Assembly (NCBI GenBank): GCA_900540085.1
Contig: UQEU01000007.1
Coordinates: 28,750 to 92,749 of the forward strand
Direction: 5' to 3'
Origin: an uncultured Eubacteriales bacterium
Lineage (GTDB): Bacteria; Bacillota; Clostridia; Oscillospirales; Acutalibacteraceae
DNA: 64,000 bases
Below the pieces are notes generated by a model. The model did no database searches. It worked only from the letters and a program-made list of their open reading frames with translations, and was not told where the DNA came from. Positions 34,306 to 43,367 of the stretch are shown here, in pieces. A program made the translations under genes and the position numbers. Position 1 is the stretch's first letter, and the number at the start of each line of letters is the position of its first letter.

Positions 34306-35013
34306 CTATTCTGCCAAATCTGTTACAACAGTACCGATTTTCTCGCCTTTTGCAGCTTTGATGATATTTTCAGGGTCATCAAGATTGAAAACAAGAATAG
34401 GAACTGAATTATCTTTACAAAGTGAGAATGCCGTAGAGTCCATAACTTTTATATCATTTGAAATAACTTCTTTGAATGAAATTTTGTCATATTTTACTGC
34501 GTCATCAAACTTGTTCGGGTCTTTATCGTAAACGCCGTCAACATTTGTTCCTTTAAGAAGGACATCTGCTCCGATTTCAACTGCACGCAAAGCAGCGGCA
34601 GTATCTGTTGAGAAAAACGGACTTCCCGTACCACATCCGAAAATAACAATTCTTCCTTTTTCAAAATGACGGTTTGCTTTATTTCTAATGTACGGTTCTG
34701 CAATTTGACGCATCTCAATGGCAGTTTGAACACGAACATCTGCACCTTCTTGCTCAAGTGCATCGCAAAGTGCAAGAGCATTCATAGCGGTTGCAAGCAT
34801 ACCTATATGGTCAGCACGCGTTCTGTCCATATGTTCGCTTGTTCTTCCTCTCCAAAAGTTTCCGCCGCCTACAACTATACCGACTTCAATACCAAGGTCG
34901 GTAACTTTCTTGATACTTTTGCATATTTTGCTTACCGTTTCATTATCTATTCCGGTGCCTTTTTCACCTGCTAAAACTTCACCGGAAAGTTTAAATAAAA
35001 TTCGATTATACAT
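34306..35013 (-). CDS. pyrH: uridylate kinase PyrH
   Basis: A 235-residue bacterial UMP kinase of the amino-acid kinase fold. Visible are LFKLSGEVLAGEKGTGID at the start, VVGGGNFWRG, DHIGMLATAMNALALCDALE, GCGTGSPFFSTDTAA and KGTNVDGVYDKDP. It phosphorylates UMP to UDP. TTGGAGGT lies upstream of the ATG, and a promoter-like sequence lies 31 bases further out, so it probably opens the pyrH-to-polC operon. Confidence 0.97.
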   Translation of the reverse strand: MYNRILFKLSGEVLAGEKGTGIDNETVSKICKSIKKVTDLGIEVGIVVGGGNFWRGRTSEHMDRTRADHIGMLATAMNALALCDALEQEGADVRVQTAIEMRQIAEPYIRNKANRHFEKGRIVIFGCGTGSPFFSTDTAAALRAVEIGADVLLKGTNVDGVYDKDPNKFDDAVKYDKISFKEVISNDIKVMDSTAFSLCKDNSVPILVFNLDDPENIIKAAKGEKIGTVVTDLAE

Positions 35014-35044
35014 AAATCAACCTCCAAGCAATACTTTCGTATAT

Positions 35045-35073
35045 ATAATATAATAAAAAAATTATAAAGTAAA
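35045..35073 (-). promoter_or_regulatory. likely sigma-A promoter of the pyrH-polC operon
   Basis: On the minus strand TTTACT (35073-35068), 17 bases, TATTAT (35050-35045), 31 bases before the pyrH ATG and after the HPr terminator. The region is very AT-rich, so chance matches are common. Confidence 0.45.
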
Positions 35074-35121
35074 TAGTTATTTCATATATTTTAAAATATT
35101 GTAACAACTAAAATAACAAAT

Positions 35122-35153
35122 AAAAAAAGAGTACAGCCTAAACCGTACTCTTT
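35122..35153 (-). terminator. terminator after the HPr gene
   Basis: A 9-base perfect stem (35153-35145 with 35134-35126), a 10-base loop, and TTTTTTTATTT on the minus strand, 20 bases past the HPr stop codon. Confidence 0.85.
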
Positions 35154-35173
35154 GTGTGTCTTTAAATTAACAA

Positions 35174-35437
35174 TTATTCAGTAAAACCTGACTTAACAAG
35201 TGAAACAAGTCCTTCAACAGCTTCTTCTTCGTCTGAACCGTCAGCAATAATTCTGATGTCTGTTCCGCCCATAATACCAAGCGAAAGAACTCCGAGAAGG
35301 CTCTTTGCGTTTACTCTTCTGTCTTCTTTTTCAACCCAAATAGATGATTTATATTCGTTTGCTCTTTGAATAAAAAAAGTTGCCGGACGAGCGTGAAGTC
35401 CTACTCTGTTTTCTACTGTTACATCTTTTACAAACAT
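35174..35437 (-). CDS. ptsH: HPr-family phosphocarrier protein
   Basis: An 87-residue protein. With the ATG at 35437, the phosphorylated histidine falls exactly on residue 15 (NRVGLHARPATFF) and the regulatory serine on residue 46 (AKSLLGVLSLGIMGG), as in Gram-positive HPr. It carries phosphate from Enzyme I to PTS sugar permeases, and Ser46 phosphorylation signals carbon catabolite control. Because His15 is kept, it is not the Crh paralogue of Bacillus. GAGAGG lies eight bases upstream. It is a single-gene unit with its own promoter and terminator; ptsI is not adjacent. Confidence 0.93.
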   Translation of the reverse strand: MFVKDVTVENRVGLHARPATFFIQRANEYKSSIWVEKEDRRVNAKSLLGVLSLGIMGGTDIRIIADGSDEEEAVEGLVSLVKSGFTE

Positions 35438-35503
35438 AGTCAATACCTCTCAAAAAATCAAATATTAAAACAATGACAAATCTGTTTTTTAGTTACTTAC
35501 TAT

Positions 35504-35532
35504 ATTATACCCACGCAAAAATAATTCGTCAA
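35504..35532 (-). promoter_or_regulatory. sigma-A promoter of the HPr gene
   Basis: On the minus strand TTGACG (35532-35527), 17 bases, perfect TATAAT (35509-35504), 67 bases before the HPr start. The remaining gap to trmD (35533-35642) contains only AT-rich DNA with a repeated TTTGTGCA. Confidence 0.8.
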
Positions 35533-35642
35533 CTTATAACAGTAAAGTTCGTATTCTATCATAAATAAACAGGTTTTGTACAGACCGTTCTTTGTGCAAA
35601 ATATATAAAATGATTTAATTTTTTTGTGCATTAAATATATTT

Positions 35643-36383
35643 TTATTCTTTTTTACTGTTTTTATACATATCTAAAAACTCTTTGTCTTTTTTTGAAAGT
35701 TCTGCATTTTCAAGCATATCGGGGCGTCTGTCTAAAGTTCTCTCGAGAGATTTTTCCCGTCGCCATTTCTCGATATTTGCATGGTGTCCGCTTAAAAGAA
35801 TGTCAGGAGTCTGTCTGTCACGCCATACAGGCGGTCTTGTATATTGAGGATATTCAAGAAGAGAAGAAAAATGACTTTCATCTTCAAAGCACTCATTATT
35901 TGATAAAACACCGTCAAGCATCCTGCTGACAGAATCTGCCAAGACCAAAGCAGGCAATTCGCCGCCTGTCAAAACATAGTCGCCTATTGACAATTCTTCC
36001 GGCTCTAATTCTTCTATAACTCTTTCATCTATACCCTCGTAATGTCCGCACAAGATAACAATATTTTCAAGTTGTGCAAGTTCTTTAACTCTTTTTTGCG
36101 TAAGTGTTTTTCCTTGCGGAGTCATATAAACAAGATGAGGTTTTGAATTTGAGTTATTGCAAATACTCTGATAACAATCATATATCGGCTGAGCCTGCAT
36201 TATCATGCCCATTCCTCCGCCGTAAGGTGTATCGTCAACTCGGCGATGCTTATCTAAAGTAAAATCTCTGATATTTACACACTCAATTTCAACGGCGCCT
36301 TTTTGCCTTGCTCTTCCTATAACGCTTTCACTCAAAACGCTTTCACACATTTCGGGGAAAAGAGTCATAATACTAATCTTCAT
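35643..36383 (-). CDS. trmD: tRNA (guanine37-N1)-methyltransferase TrmD
   Basis: A 246-residue SPOUT-family enzyme with a trefoil-knot SAM site. Motifs: ISIMTLFPEM at the start, DDTPYGGGMGMIMQ near 52, LCGHYEGIDERV near 110 and SIGDYVLTGGELPAL near 131. It makes m1G37 and prevents frameshifting. ATG at 36383 with AAAGGA upstream is preferred to the TTG before it. It overlaps rimM by 11 bases in the usual rimM-trmD pair. The ribosomal proteins S16 and L19 that often flank this pair are absent here. Confidence 0.97.
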   Translation of the reverse strand: MKISIMTLFPEMCESVLSESVIGRARQKGAVEIECVNIRDFTLDKHRRVDDTPYGGGMGMIMQAQPIYDCYQSICNNSNSKPHLVYMTPQGKTLTQKRVKELAQLENIVILCGHYEGIDERVIEELEPEELSIGDYVLTGGELPALVLADSVSRMLDGVLSNNECFEDESHFSSLLEYPQYTRPPVWRDRQTPDILLSGHHANIEKWRREKSLERTLDRRPDMLENAELSKKDKEFLDMYKNSKKE

Positions 36384-36882
36384 CAAATAGTCCTTTCATA
36401 TACTTTATTTTGACTGTTTTATCTTCAATGTTTTTTTCTTTTACAATATCTTTAGTGGCAGGTATCAAAAATTTCTTTTTATTCGATACTATTTCATAAA
36501 TATCACACGAACCGTAATTTAAAACATCGTTTATCTTACCGTAATTTTTACCACTGTCAATATCTATGACATTACATCCGATTAAATCCTGAATAAAATC
36601 AACGCCGTCTTCAAGCACAGCGTCTTCACGGTCGCAATACAGTACTTTATTTTTAAGTTTTTCGGCAAGTTCAACAGTATTTATTCCTTTAAAAACAACA
36701 AGTGCACATTCCTTGTGCTTCCTTGAAGAAACAACTTCAAGTTCACTATTTCCATTTGCGTCAAGATACAACTTATCAAATGATTTAAAAAAGGCGTAAT
36801 CATCGCACCAAAGCTGAACTTTCAATTCTCCCTTAATTCCGTGAGTATTTACTATTTTTCCTATTTCAAGAAACTGTTTCAT
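36373..36882 (-). CDS. rimM: 16S rRNA processing protein RimM
   Basis: A 169-residue two-domain protein: an N-terminal barrel with LEIGKIVNTHGIKGELKVQL and a C-terminal PRC barrel with DLIGCNVID, IYEIVSNKKKFLIPA. It binds ribosomal protein S19 and helps mature the 30S head. The ATG at 36882 with GGAG six bases upstream is preferred to 36894. It overlaps the 3' end of the upstream radical SAM gene by 17 bases. Confidence 0.93.
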   Translation of the reverse strand: MKQFLEIGKIVNTHGIKGELKVQLWCDDYAFFKSFDKLYLDANGNSELEVVSSRKHKECALVVFKGINTVELAEKLKNKVLYCDREDAVLEDGVDFIQDLIGCNVIDIDSGKNYGKINDVLNYGSCDIYEIVSNKKKFLIPATKDIVKEKNIEDKTVKIKYMKGLFDED

Positions 36883-37756
36883 CGTCTTCTCCATAACTGT
36901 TTACGGCGTTTAACACGCGCTTTTTATCTGCACTCCAAAGCGGTGCAATCAAATCTTTTTTTGCACCGTCTCCCGTCACTCTATGAACAACCATATTGTC
37001 AGGCAACAATTTCAGCGCAGAATACAGTATGTGCAAATATTCGTCCATTTCAAGCGGCTTAACATTTCCAAGGAAATATTCTTTTTCCAAATCTGTGCCT
37101 CGCAATATATGCAACAGTTGAAACTTTACTCCGTCAACACCGCTGTCAACAACATATTGTACGCTTTGCATCATATCTGAAAAACTTTCGTCAGGCAAAC
37201 CGAAAATCAAATGAACTACAATATTTACACCTGTTTTTTTAAGTCTTTTTACCGCATTGTCAAAAACGGACAAATCATATCCCCTTCTTATGTAATCTGC
37301 GGTTTTTTGGTGTATTGTTTGAAGCCCGAGTTCAACAAACACGGGCTTCTTTTTGTTTAATTCACATAAAAGTTCAAATGTATCGTCTTCTAAACAATCC
37401 GGTCTTGTCGCTACTGAAACAGCAACTATATCGGGATGATTTATCGCTTCTTCAAACTTCTTTTTCAAAACACTGCACGGAGCGTATGTATTTGTAAAAG
37501 CCTGAAAATACGCAATATATTTACCTGACTTATTTTTCTTTTCAACAAGTTTTTTACCTGTTTCAATCTGCTCATAAATGCTCAAATTTCTGTCAGAAGC
37601 AAAATCTCCGCTTCCCCCTGCCGAACAAAAAATACAACCTCTTGTATCTATTGTACCGTCTCTGTTAGGACAGGTAAAACCGCCGTCTATTGCTATTTTA
37701 TAGACTTTACAACCGAACTTTTCTCTTAAAAATTTATTAAACGAATAATATTTCAC
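36866..37756 (-). CDS. TIGR01212-type radical SAM protein (YtqA-like)
   Basis: A 296-residue radical SAM protein with the cluster cysteines in FTCPNRDGTIDTRGCIFCSAGG (C29, C41 and C44 by count), the wide-spaced pattern typical of the YtqA/YhcC family, which are HemN/ELP3-related proteins of unclear role. Also seen are SVATRPDCLEDD and ELGLQTIHQKT. The start is a GTG 8 bases after the lipoprotein gene; the ribosome-binding site is poor, so translation may be coupled. Function is not known from sequence. Confidence 0.87.
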   Translation of the reverse strand: MKYYSFNKFLREKFGCKVYKIAIDGGFTCPNRDGTIDTRGCIFCSAGGSGDFASDRNLSIYEQIETGKKLVEKKNKSGKYIAYFQAFTNTYAPCSVLKKKFEEAINHPDIVAVSVATRPDCLEDDTFELLCELNKKKPVFVELGLQTIHQKTADYIRRGYDLSVFDNAVKRLKKTGVNIVVHLIFGLPDESFSDMMQSVQYVVDSGVDGVKFQLLHILRGTDLEKEYFLGNVKPLEMDEYLHILYSALKLLPDNMVVHRVTGDGAKKDLIAPLWSADKKRVLNAVNSYGEDDETVS

Positions 37757-37764
37757 AATTAAAA

Positions 37765-38799
37765 TTATGCTTTTTCTGCTTGAATTGCATCTTCAACAGC
37801 ATTGTAAAGCGACTTGTCATTGTCGGCAGGAATATCGCATGAATGATGCCAAACCATAATACCGCCAAGTCCTTTATCTATTGCAAGTTTTGTCTTTTTG
37901 TTTATCAATTCCGGTGTGTTGAACGAGAAAGTCAAACCTGTTTCAGCGTCATCGTACAAGCCATTTTCATCAATTTTGTCATAATAATTTTTATAATCAT
38001 ACCAATATGCACCTTTATCGGTAGGACGGGCATAAAACGGCATACCTAAATCTACTTTTGACATATCTATGCCTGATTTTTCCATTTTTTTAATATCATC
38101 TTCTGCAATCTCATATGTTGCGTGATTTTTGTCATCATCCCACAAATCATAGCTCATAAGTTCAACACGGTCAACTACGCTTTTTGCTCTGTCAGAAAGT
38201 TTGAAATCCCATCCTGCAACTGCAAGACCTATATCATAATCATCTTTAAAAGTTTCATTGAGTGAAAGCAAAAATTCACTGTAAGACTTCCAAAATTTAT
38301 TTTTTATAGGAAATTCGTAATCAAAAAATACGCCTTTAAAATTATATTTTTGAAGTACATTTTTTATACTTTCTTCAAGATTTCCGCTTTCAAAAGCAAT
38401 TGTATGTCTTTCTGCCTGATCTTTCATTTGTTCATTCCAGTCGTCTGAATCGCTTTGACTTTTCGGACCCAAAACATTCAAATATACTCTTTTTTCTCGA
38501 GTACCCTGAATAGCAGTTTTAAGATTTTCATATACGGTATCAAAGTCTTTATCAAGAACCAAATTGCCCTCTTCGTCAAAATTTGCACAGCCGAAAAGAA
38601 TGATATCTGTAATTTGTTCAAAATGTGTTTTATCGAGCGTTTCAGGATTTCTGAGTACATCGGCAAGAATATATGTAGTAACTCTGAAATCTTCAATTTT
38701 AACAGGCGTTGACTCTGCCTTTTTTGAACAAGACGAGAAAATGCACACCGTCATAACAATGGATAAAACAACTGATAAAATTTTTGCTAATTTCTTCAT
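37765..38799 (-). CDS. GH18-like lipoprotein
   Basis: A 344-residue exported protein. The N-terminus is a lipoprotein signal (hydrophobic run VLSIVMTVCIFSSC with the lipid-accepting cysteine C24). The rest looks like a glycoside hydrolase family 18 barrel: the strand KYNFKGVFFDYEFP aligns with the DGxDxDxE motif, keeping the inner aspartate D160 and the catalytic glutamate E162 while the first two aspartates are replaced by K155 and F158; ELMSYDLWDD and DLGMPFYARP are the later family strands. Such proteins cleave or bind GlcNAc polymers, including peptidoglycan or chitin. In some spore formers GH18 proteins act on the spore cortex, but this one has no LysM domain. It may be a weak enzyme or a binder. 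GGAGG precedes the ATG. Confidence 0.8.
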   Translation of the reverse strand: MKKLAKILSVVLSIVMTVCIFSSCSKKAESTPVKIEDFRVTTYILADVLRNPETLDKTHFEQITDIILFGCANFDEEGNLVLDKDFDTVYENLKTAIQGTREKRVYLNVLGPKSQSDSDDWNEQMKDQAERHTIAFESGNLEESIKNVLQKYNFKGVFFDYEFPIKNKFWKSYSEFLLSLNETFKDDYDIGLAVAGWDFKLSDRAKSVVDRVELMSYDLWDDDKNHATYEIAEDDIKKMEKSGIDMSKVDLGMPFYARPTDKGAYWYDYKNYYDKIDENGLYDDAETGLTFSFNTPELINKKTKLAIDKGLGGIMVWHHSCDIPADNDKSLYNAVEDAIQAEKA

Positions 38800-39099
38800 A
38801 AATATTATCCTCCAAAGTGTTTTTCAACTTAACTTTAACATATTTACATCTTTTTTTCAACATAAAATTCAACATCAAATTCAGGTATATAAAATTGTGA
38901 AAATTGCAAAAATTTTTAATGACAATTTTACAAAACGAATAAATTATTATAAAAATCTACATTTCGTTTAAAATATTAAAATTTTTAAATTAATTTATAA
39001 AAATATTGACATTTAAAATATAATAATTATAATAAATAATTATACTTAATCAGTAAATCAGACTGAACTGCAATTTATTATAACAATGAGGTGAATATT
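38800..39099. other. 300-bp divergent intergenic region
   Basis: Very AT-rich DNA between the GH18-like lipoprotein gene (minus) and the ABC ATPase gene (plus). It holds the promoter at 39006-39033 for the plus side. Near 38854-38890 there are three imperfect copies of AAATTCAACAT, which could be regulator half-sites for the minus side; no convincing minus promoter was found. No RNA gene was recognised. Confidence 0.5.
39006..39033 (+). promoter_or_regulatory. sigma-A promoter of the ABC transporter operon
   Basis: Consensus TTGACA (39006-39011), 16 bases, consensus TATAAT (39028-39033), 66 bases before the ATPase start codon. Confidence 0.78.
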
Positions 39100-39801
39100 G
39101 TGAGCTTTATTGAATTTGACTCTGTTTACAAAAGATACAAAATGGGTGAAATTGTTATCAATGCAGCAGACGGTGTTACATTTAACATTGAACAAGGCGA
39201 GTTTTGCATAGTTGTCGGTGCCAGCGGTGCAGGTAAAACAACAGTTTTAAATATGCTTGGCGGAATGGATACCTGTGACGACGGAAAAATTCGTGTTGCC
39301 GGAGAATTGATCAATGAATATAACGAAAAAAATCTGATTGAATACAGAAGATACGATGTCGGTTTTGTATTTCAATTCTACAATTTGGTACAAAATCTGA
39401 CTGCACTTGAAAATGTTGAACTTGCAACACAAATAGTTGACAAGTCTTTAAATGCCGAAAAGATTTTGGAAAGAGTTGGATTGGCTGACAGAATTGACAA
39501 CTTCCCTTCTCAACTTTCAGGCGGAGAGCAACAAAGAGTTGCGATTGCAAGAGCACTTGCAAAAAATCCGAAACTTCTTTTATGCGATGAGCCGACAGGT
39601 GCACTTGACTACAAAACAGGAAAGCAGATATTAGATTTACTGCAAAAAACATGTAAAGAAACAGGTATGACAGTAGTTGTCATCACTCACAATCAAGCAC
39701 TCACACCAATGGCTGACCGTGTTATCACTATGAGAAGCGGACGAGTGCAGGATATTAAGTTAAACGAAAATCCCGTACCTGTTGAAAGGATTGAATGGTA
39801 A
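39100..39801 (+). CDS. ABC transporter ATP-binding protein (MacB/LolD type)
   Basis: A 233-residue ATPase with Walker A VGASGAGKTT (residues 39-48), Q-loop in FVFQFYNLVQNLTALENVE, signature LSGGEQQRVAIARAL, Walker B LLLCDEPTGALD and the H-loop in VVVITHN. The FQFYNL and PTGALDYKTG forms are those of the MacB/LolD/BceA family, which power FtsX-type permeases that do not transport through a channel but work mechanically across the membrane. A GTG start at 39100 has GAGGTG six bases upstream; the GTG at 39091 has no site. The stop overlaps the permease start. Confidence 0.93.
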   Translation: MSFIEFDSVYKRYKMGEIVINAADGVTFNIEQGEFCIVVGASGAGKTTVLNMLGGMDTCDDGKIRVAGELINEYNEKNLIEYRRYDVGFVFQFYNLVQNLTALENVELATQIVDKSLNAEKILERVGLADRIDNFPSQLSGGEQQRVAIARALAKNPKLLLCDEPTGALDYKTGKQILDLLQKTCKETGMTVVVITHNQALTPMADRVITMRSGRVQDIKLNENPVPVERIEW

Positions 39802-42800
39802 TGAATAAAAATATGATTTTAAAAGAAACACGCCGTTCAATCAGCAAAAGTATGGCGAGGTTTATCTCAATAATAGCGATAGTTGCACTCGGAATAAGTT
39901 TCTTTGCCGGAATTAAAGCGACTGCACCGGATATGAAAGAGACGGCTGAAATCTATTACAACACCAATAATTTGATGGATTTGAGAATTATCTCACCTGT
40001 CGGACTTACATACAACGATATTACGGCTCTTGAAGAAATTAAAGGAATTGAGAAAGTTATGCCGTCAAAATTTGTTGACGGTGTACTCAAAGCAGACGGT
40101 CAAAGCATCGGCGATATAGACGGTTCCGAAATGACTTGCCGTGCAATGTCGATTGATTTTGATAAAGCAATTGACTTTGAAGAAAATTCAAACGCTTCTT
40201 CCGACTATATCAACCGTATTTCATTGATTGAAGGAGAATGGCCCAAATCACCTAATGAATGTGTTGTTGACGGCAGCAAACTTTCTGCTCCCGAACAGTT
40301 TAAAATAGGTCAAACTATTTCTCTTGAGGGCGACGGAACCAATATTAATAACAAACTTAAATACACTGAATTTAAAATAACAGGTATAATAAGAACACCC
40401 CTTTATGTTTCTTTTGAAAGAGGCAACACAAATATCGGAAGCGGAAAACTCGGCACATTTATATATGTTTCGGAAGGTGTTTTCAATTTTGACTACTACA
40501 CGGAAGCATTTATAACTGTTGCAGGTGCAGACAATTATAAGCCCTACACAAAAGAATATAAAGATTTTGTATCGCCGATAGTTAAAGAAATAGAAAATAT
40601 TGAAAAAGAAAGACTCCCCCTTCGTGTTGAGCAACTTCGTGCAGAAACCACTCCTAAAGTGAGAAATGGTGAAGAAGAACTTGCAAACAAAGAGGCAGAA
40701 TTTACGGAAAAAGTAAATTCCGCAGAAAAAAAACTTGATGAACTCAAGGATTTAGCAAAAAACGGTCAAAAAAGAATTAACCAAAAGAAAGACGAATTTA
40801 ACGCTACTCTTACAGACGCTCAAAGAGAAATATACTCAAATTCATCTAAGCACAATTCAAAATTCTCAGAATGGAGAAAAAAGCAAGATAAATTAAACGC
40901 TTCAAAACTCGAGTTAGTTAAGTATGAAGCCGCAAAAGATGAATACAACCGTGCATCAATAAAACTTGACAATGCTAAATCACAAATATATGCCTCACAA
41001 AAAAGTATAGAAACTTTAGAGGAATTAATTGTAAACACCCGTTCGGCAATTGATTATTTCCAAGAACATCAAAATCAGTCGAAAGAAGAAATCAAAGAAT
41101 GGCTTGAGCAATCAGGTTTACCGAGTGATCAAATTGAGAAGTTGATTGAAGCACTTAATAGGTTTACGGCAATCGGAACTGCCGAAGAAATGATAGCATA
41201 TCTTGAGCCAATGCTCGACGACTATGTAATTCAACTTGAAAAAAGTAAAAATGAACTTGCCGTTGCACAGCAAGAGTATGAAAAAGGAAAAAGTCAACTT
41301 GCCGCCGCTGAAAAGCTTTTAAAAAAATATGAAAACGCAAAAAGCGATGTTACAAAAGCAGAAATTGAACTTCAGGAAGCAGAAAGAAAACTCAACTCGG
41401 CAGGAATGGGAATTGAACTCGGTCAGCTTGAACTTTCACTCAGCCAGCAGCAATTAAAAAGCCAGATTGAACTTGCCGAAACACAACTTGCCGCAGCACA
41501 GGTAAAAGTACAAACGGCAGATGAAGATTTTGCAAATGAAAAGGCAGCAGCAGAAACAGAACTTGCAAATGCAAGAATGGACTTAAAGGAAGCACAAAAT
41601 CTTTTACAGTCACTTGATTCTGCAAAATGGATGATACAAGACCGTGACGATTTGCCAGGTTATACGGGATACGGTCAAACGGCAGACAGAATGAGTGCAT
41701 TTGCAAAAGTATTTCCTATCTTTTTCTTCCTTGTAGCAGCTCTTGTCTGTCTTACAACAATGACAAGAATGGTTGAAGAAGAAAGAACACAGATGGGTAC
41801 TTTAAAAGCACTCGGATACTCAAACAAATCAATCATTTCAAAGTATCTCATCTATTCCCTTTCTGCAAGCCTTATAGGTTCGGTTATAGGTCTTTTATTG
41901 GGCTTTTACATATTCCCGAAAGCAATTTTTGCGGCATACGGAATTATGTACGATTTACCGCCTTGCGTAATAAGATTTAAATGGAGTTATGCAATTATAG
42001 GAATGATTGTCGCAATTCTTTCAACAGGTTTAGCGTCATATTTCGCCTGCATAAAAGAGTTGAAAGAACAACCGTCAAAACTTATGCGTCCTAAACCGCC
42101 AAAACAAGGAAAAAGAATATTCCTTGAAAAAATCGACTTCATTTGGTCAAAAATGAACTTCACACAAAAAGTTACTGCAAGAAATCTTTTCAGAAACAAA
42201 AAGCGTTTCTTTACAACACTCATCGGTGTTGCAGGTTGTACGGCACTTCTTTTGACAGGTTTCGGACTCGGCGACTCAATTTCTGCCATCATGGACAAAC
42301 AATTCGGTGAAAACGGTATTTGTAACTACGATGTCCAAATTGTACTCGGCAAAAACAGTGCCGATACCGATGCACAAAATAAAGCGATGGAAGAAATCAA
42401 GCAGCGTCCTGAAATAAAACAAGCAATGAAAACACATATGGATGTTATCGACGGAACTTCAAGCAGAACGGAAAACATTTTGGAAATCAATCTTGTTGTT
42501 CCCGAAAACCCCGCCGAACTCCCCGAGTTTATAAAACTCCAAAACAGAAAATCAAAAGAAAAAGTTTCTCTTGACAATAACGGAGTAATCATTTCCGAAA
42601 AACTTGCAAACAAAACCGATACGAAAATCGGAGATGAAATTACGCTTAAAGCAAACGATAAAGACTACAATGTAACTGTTACGGGTATAGTTGAAAACTA
42701 CACTTTCCACTATGTTTATATGCCGTCTGAACTTTATCGAAATATTTTCGGAGAAGAACCGTCTTTTGACTATGTAACGGCAATTCTAAACGACAACATT

Positions 42801-43313
42801 TCAACTGCACAAAAAGACAGTTTGGCAAGCGACCTTATGAAAGTTGACGGAATTGACGCAGTCGCATACACAACGCAGATTATCGACACATTCAGCAACA
42901 TATTAAACAGTCTTAATCTCGTTGTAGCAATCTTCATTATTGCAGCAGGAGCACTTGCATTTGTTGTACTGTACAATCTTTCAAATATTAACTTAAACGA
43001 AAGAATACGAGAAGTTGCAACCATAAAAGTTCTCGGCTTCAGAGACAAAGAAGTGAGTCAATACATTGTGAGAGAAAATATTATACTGACGATACTCGGT
43101 ACTTTGCTCGGTCTTATTCTCGGTATCTTCCTGCACAGTTATGTAGTAAGTGTTGCAGAAGTAGATATTGTTATGTTCGGAAGAAGTATCGAACCGTTGA
43201 GTTTTGTTTTCGCAGCAATTCTTTCACTTGTGTTCTCTGCCGTTGTAAACTTGATAATGCACAAAAAATTAAAGAAAGTTAATATGGTAGATTCACTTAA
43301 AGCAGTAGAATAA
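39801..43313 (+). CDS. giant FtsX-type ABC permease with extracellular coiled coil
   Basis: A 1170-residue permease. One N-terminal membrane segment (FISIIAIVALGISFFAG, about 21-37) is followed by a MacB-like extracellular domain, then a long helical coiled coil rich in E, K, A and Q (about 277-610), then a first FtsX domain with three membrane segments (about 640-760) around EEERTQMGTLKALGYS, a second extracellular domain, and a second FtsX domain at the end with NERIREVATIKVLGFRDKEV. The two FtsX halves give the BceB/YknZ-like duplicated layout. ATG at 39801 (TAATG with the ATPase stop) is chosen; 39795 is an alternative. Likely a mechanotransmission complex acting on wall enzymes, peptides or lipids; the cargo is unknown. 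No two-component system is adjacent. Confidence 0.88.
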   Translation: MNKNMILKETRRSISKSMARFISIIAIVALGISFFAGIKATAPDMKETAEIYYNTNNLMDLRIISPVGLTYNDITALEEIKGIEKVMPSKFVDGVLKADGQSIGDIDGSEMTCRAMSIDFDKAIDFEENSNASSDYINRISLIEGEWPKSPNECVVDGSKLSAPEQFKIGQTISLEGDGTNINNKLKYTEFKITGIIRTPLYVSFERGNTNIGSGKLGTFIYVSEGVFNFDYYTEAFITVAGADNYKPYTKEYKDFVSPIVKEIENIEKERLPLRVEQLRAETTPKVRNGEEELANKEAEFTEKVNSAEKKLDELKDLAKNGQKRINQKKDEFNATLTDAQREIYSNSSKHNSKFSEWRKKQDKLNASKLELVKYEAAKDEYNRASIKLDNAKSQIYASQKSIETLEELIVNTRSAIDYFQEHQNQSKEEIKEWLEQSGLPSDQIEKLIEALNRFTAIGTAEEMIAYLEPMLDDYVIQLEKSKNELAVAQQEYEKGKSQLAAAEKLLKKYENAKSDVTKAEIELQEAERKLNSAGMGIELGQLELSLSQQQLKSQIELAETQLAAAQVKVQTADEDFANEKAAAETELANARMDLKEAQNLLQSLDSAKWMIQDRDDLPGYTGYGQTADRMSAFAKVFPIFFFLVAALVCLTTMTRMVEEERTQMGTLKALGYSNKSIISKYLIYSLSASLIGSVIGLLLGFYIFPKAIFAAYGIMYDLPPCVIRFKWSYAIIGMIVAILSTGLASYFACIKELKEQPSKLMRPKPPKQGKRIFLEKIDFIWSKMNFTQKVTARNLFRNKKRFFTTLIGVAGCTALLLTGFGLGDSISAIMDKQFGENGICNYDVQIVLGKNSADTDAQNKAMEEIKQRPEIKQAMKTHMDVIDGTSSRTENILEINLVVPENPAELPEFIKLQNRKSKEKVSLDNNGVIISEKLANKTDTKIGDEITLKANDKDYNVTVTGIVENYTFHYVYMPSELYRNIFGEEPSFDYVTAILNDNISTAQKDSLASDLMKVDGIDAVAYTTQIIDTFSNILNSLNLVVAIFIIAAGALAFVVLYNLSNINLNERIREVATIKVLGFRDKEVSQYIVRENIILTILGTLLGLILGIFLHSYVVSVAEVDIVMFGRSIEPLSFVFAAILSLVFSAVVNLIMHKKLKKVNMVDSLKAVE

Positions 43314-43319
43314 AATACA

Positions 43320-43349
43320 AACTCACTCTGTCAAATGACAGAGTGAGTT
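43320..43349 (+). other. 13-bp perfect hairpin between permease and surface-protein genes
   Basis: A perfect 13-base inverted repeat (43320-43332 and 43337-43349) with a 4-base loop, six bases after the permease stop and 18 before the next ATG. The 3' side has no T tract, so it is not a normal terminator; it may be a stabilising or processing structure. Confidence 0.6.
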
Positions 43350-43367
43350 ATGACAGGAGGCTGAGAT

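Noticed and set aside
35174..35437. Crh (catabolite repression HPr) instead of HPr
   Set aside because: His15 is present at the exact position together with Ser46; Crh lacks the histidine.
38850..38895. Tandem AAATTCAACAT-like copies as a CRISPR or satellite repeat
   Set aside because: Only three imperfect short copies with no regular spacers; at most regulator half-sites.
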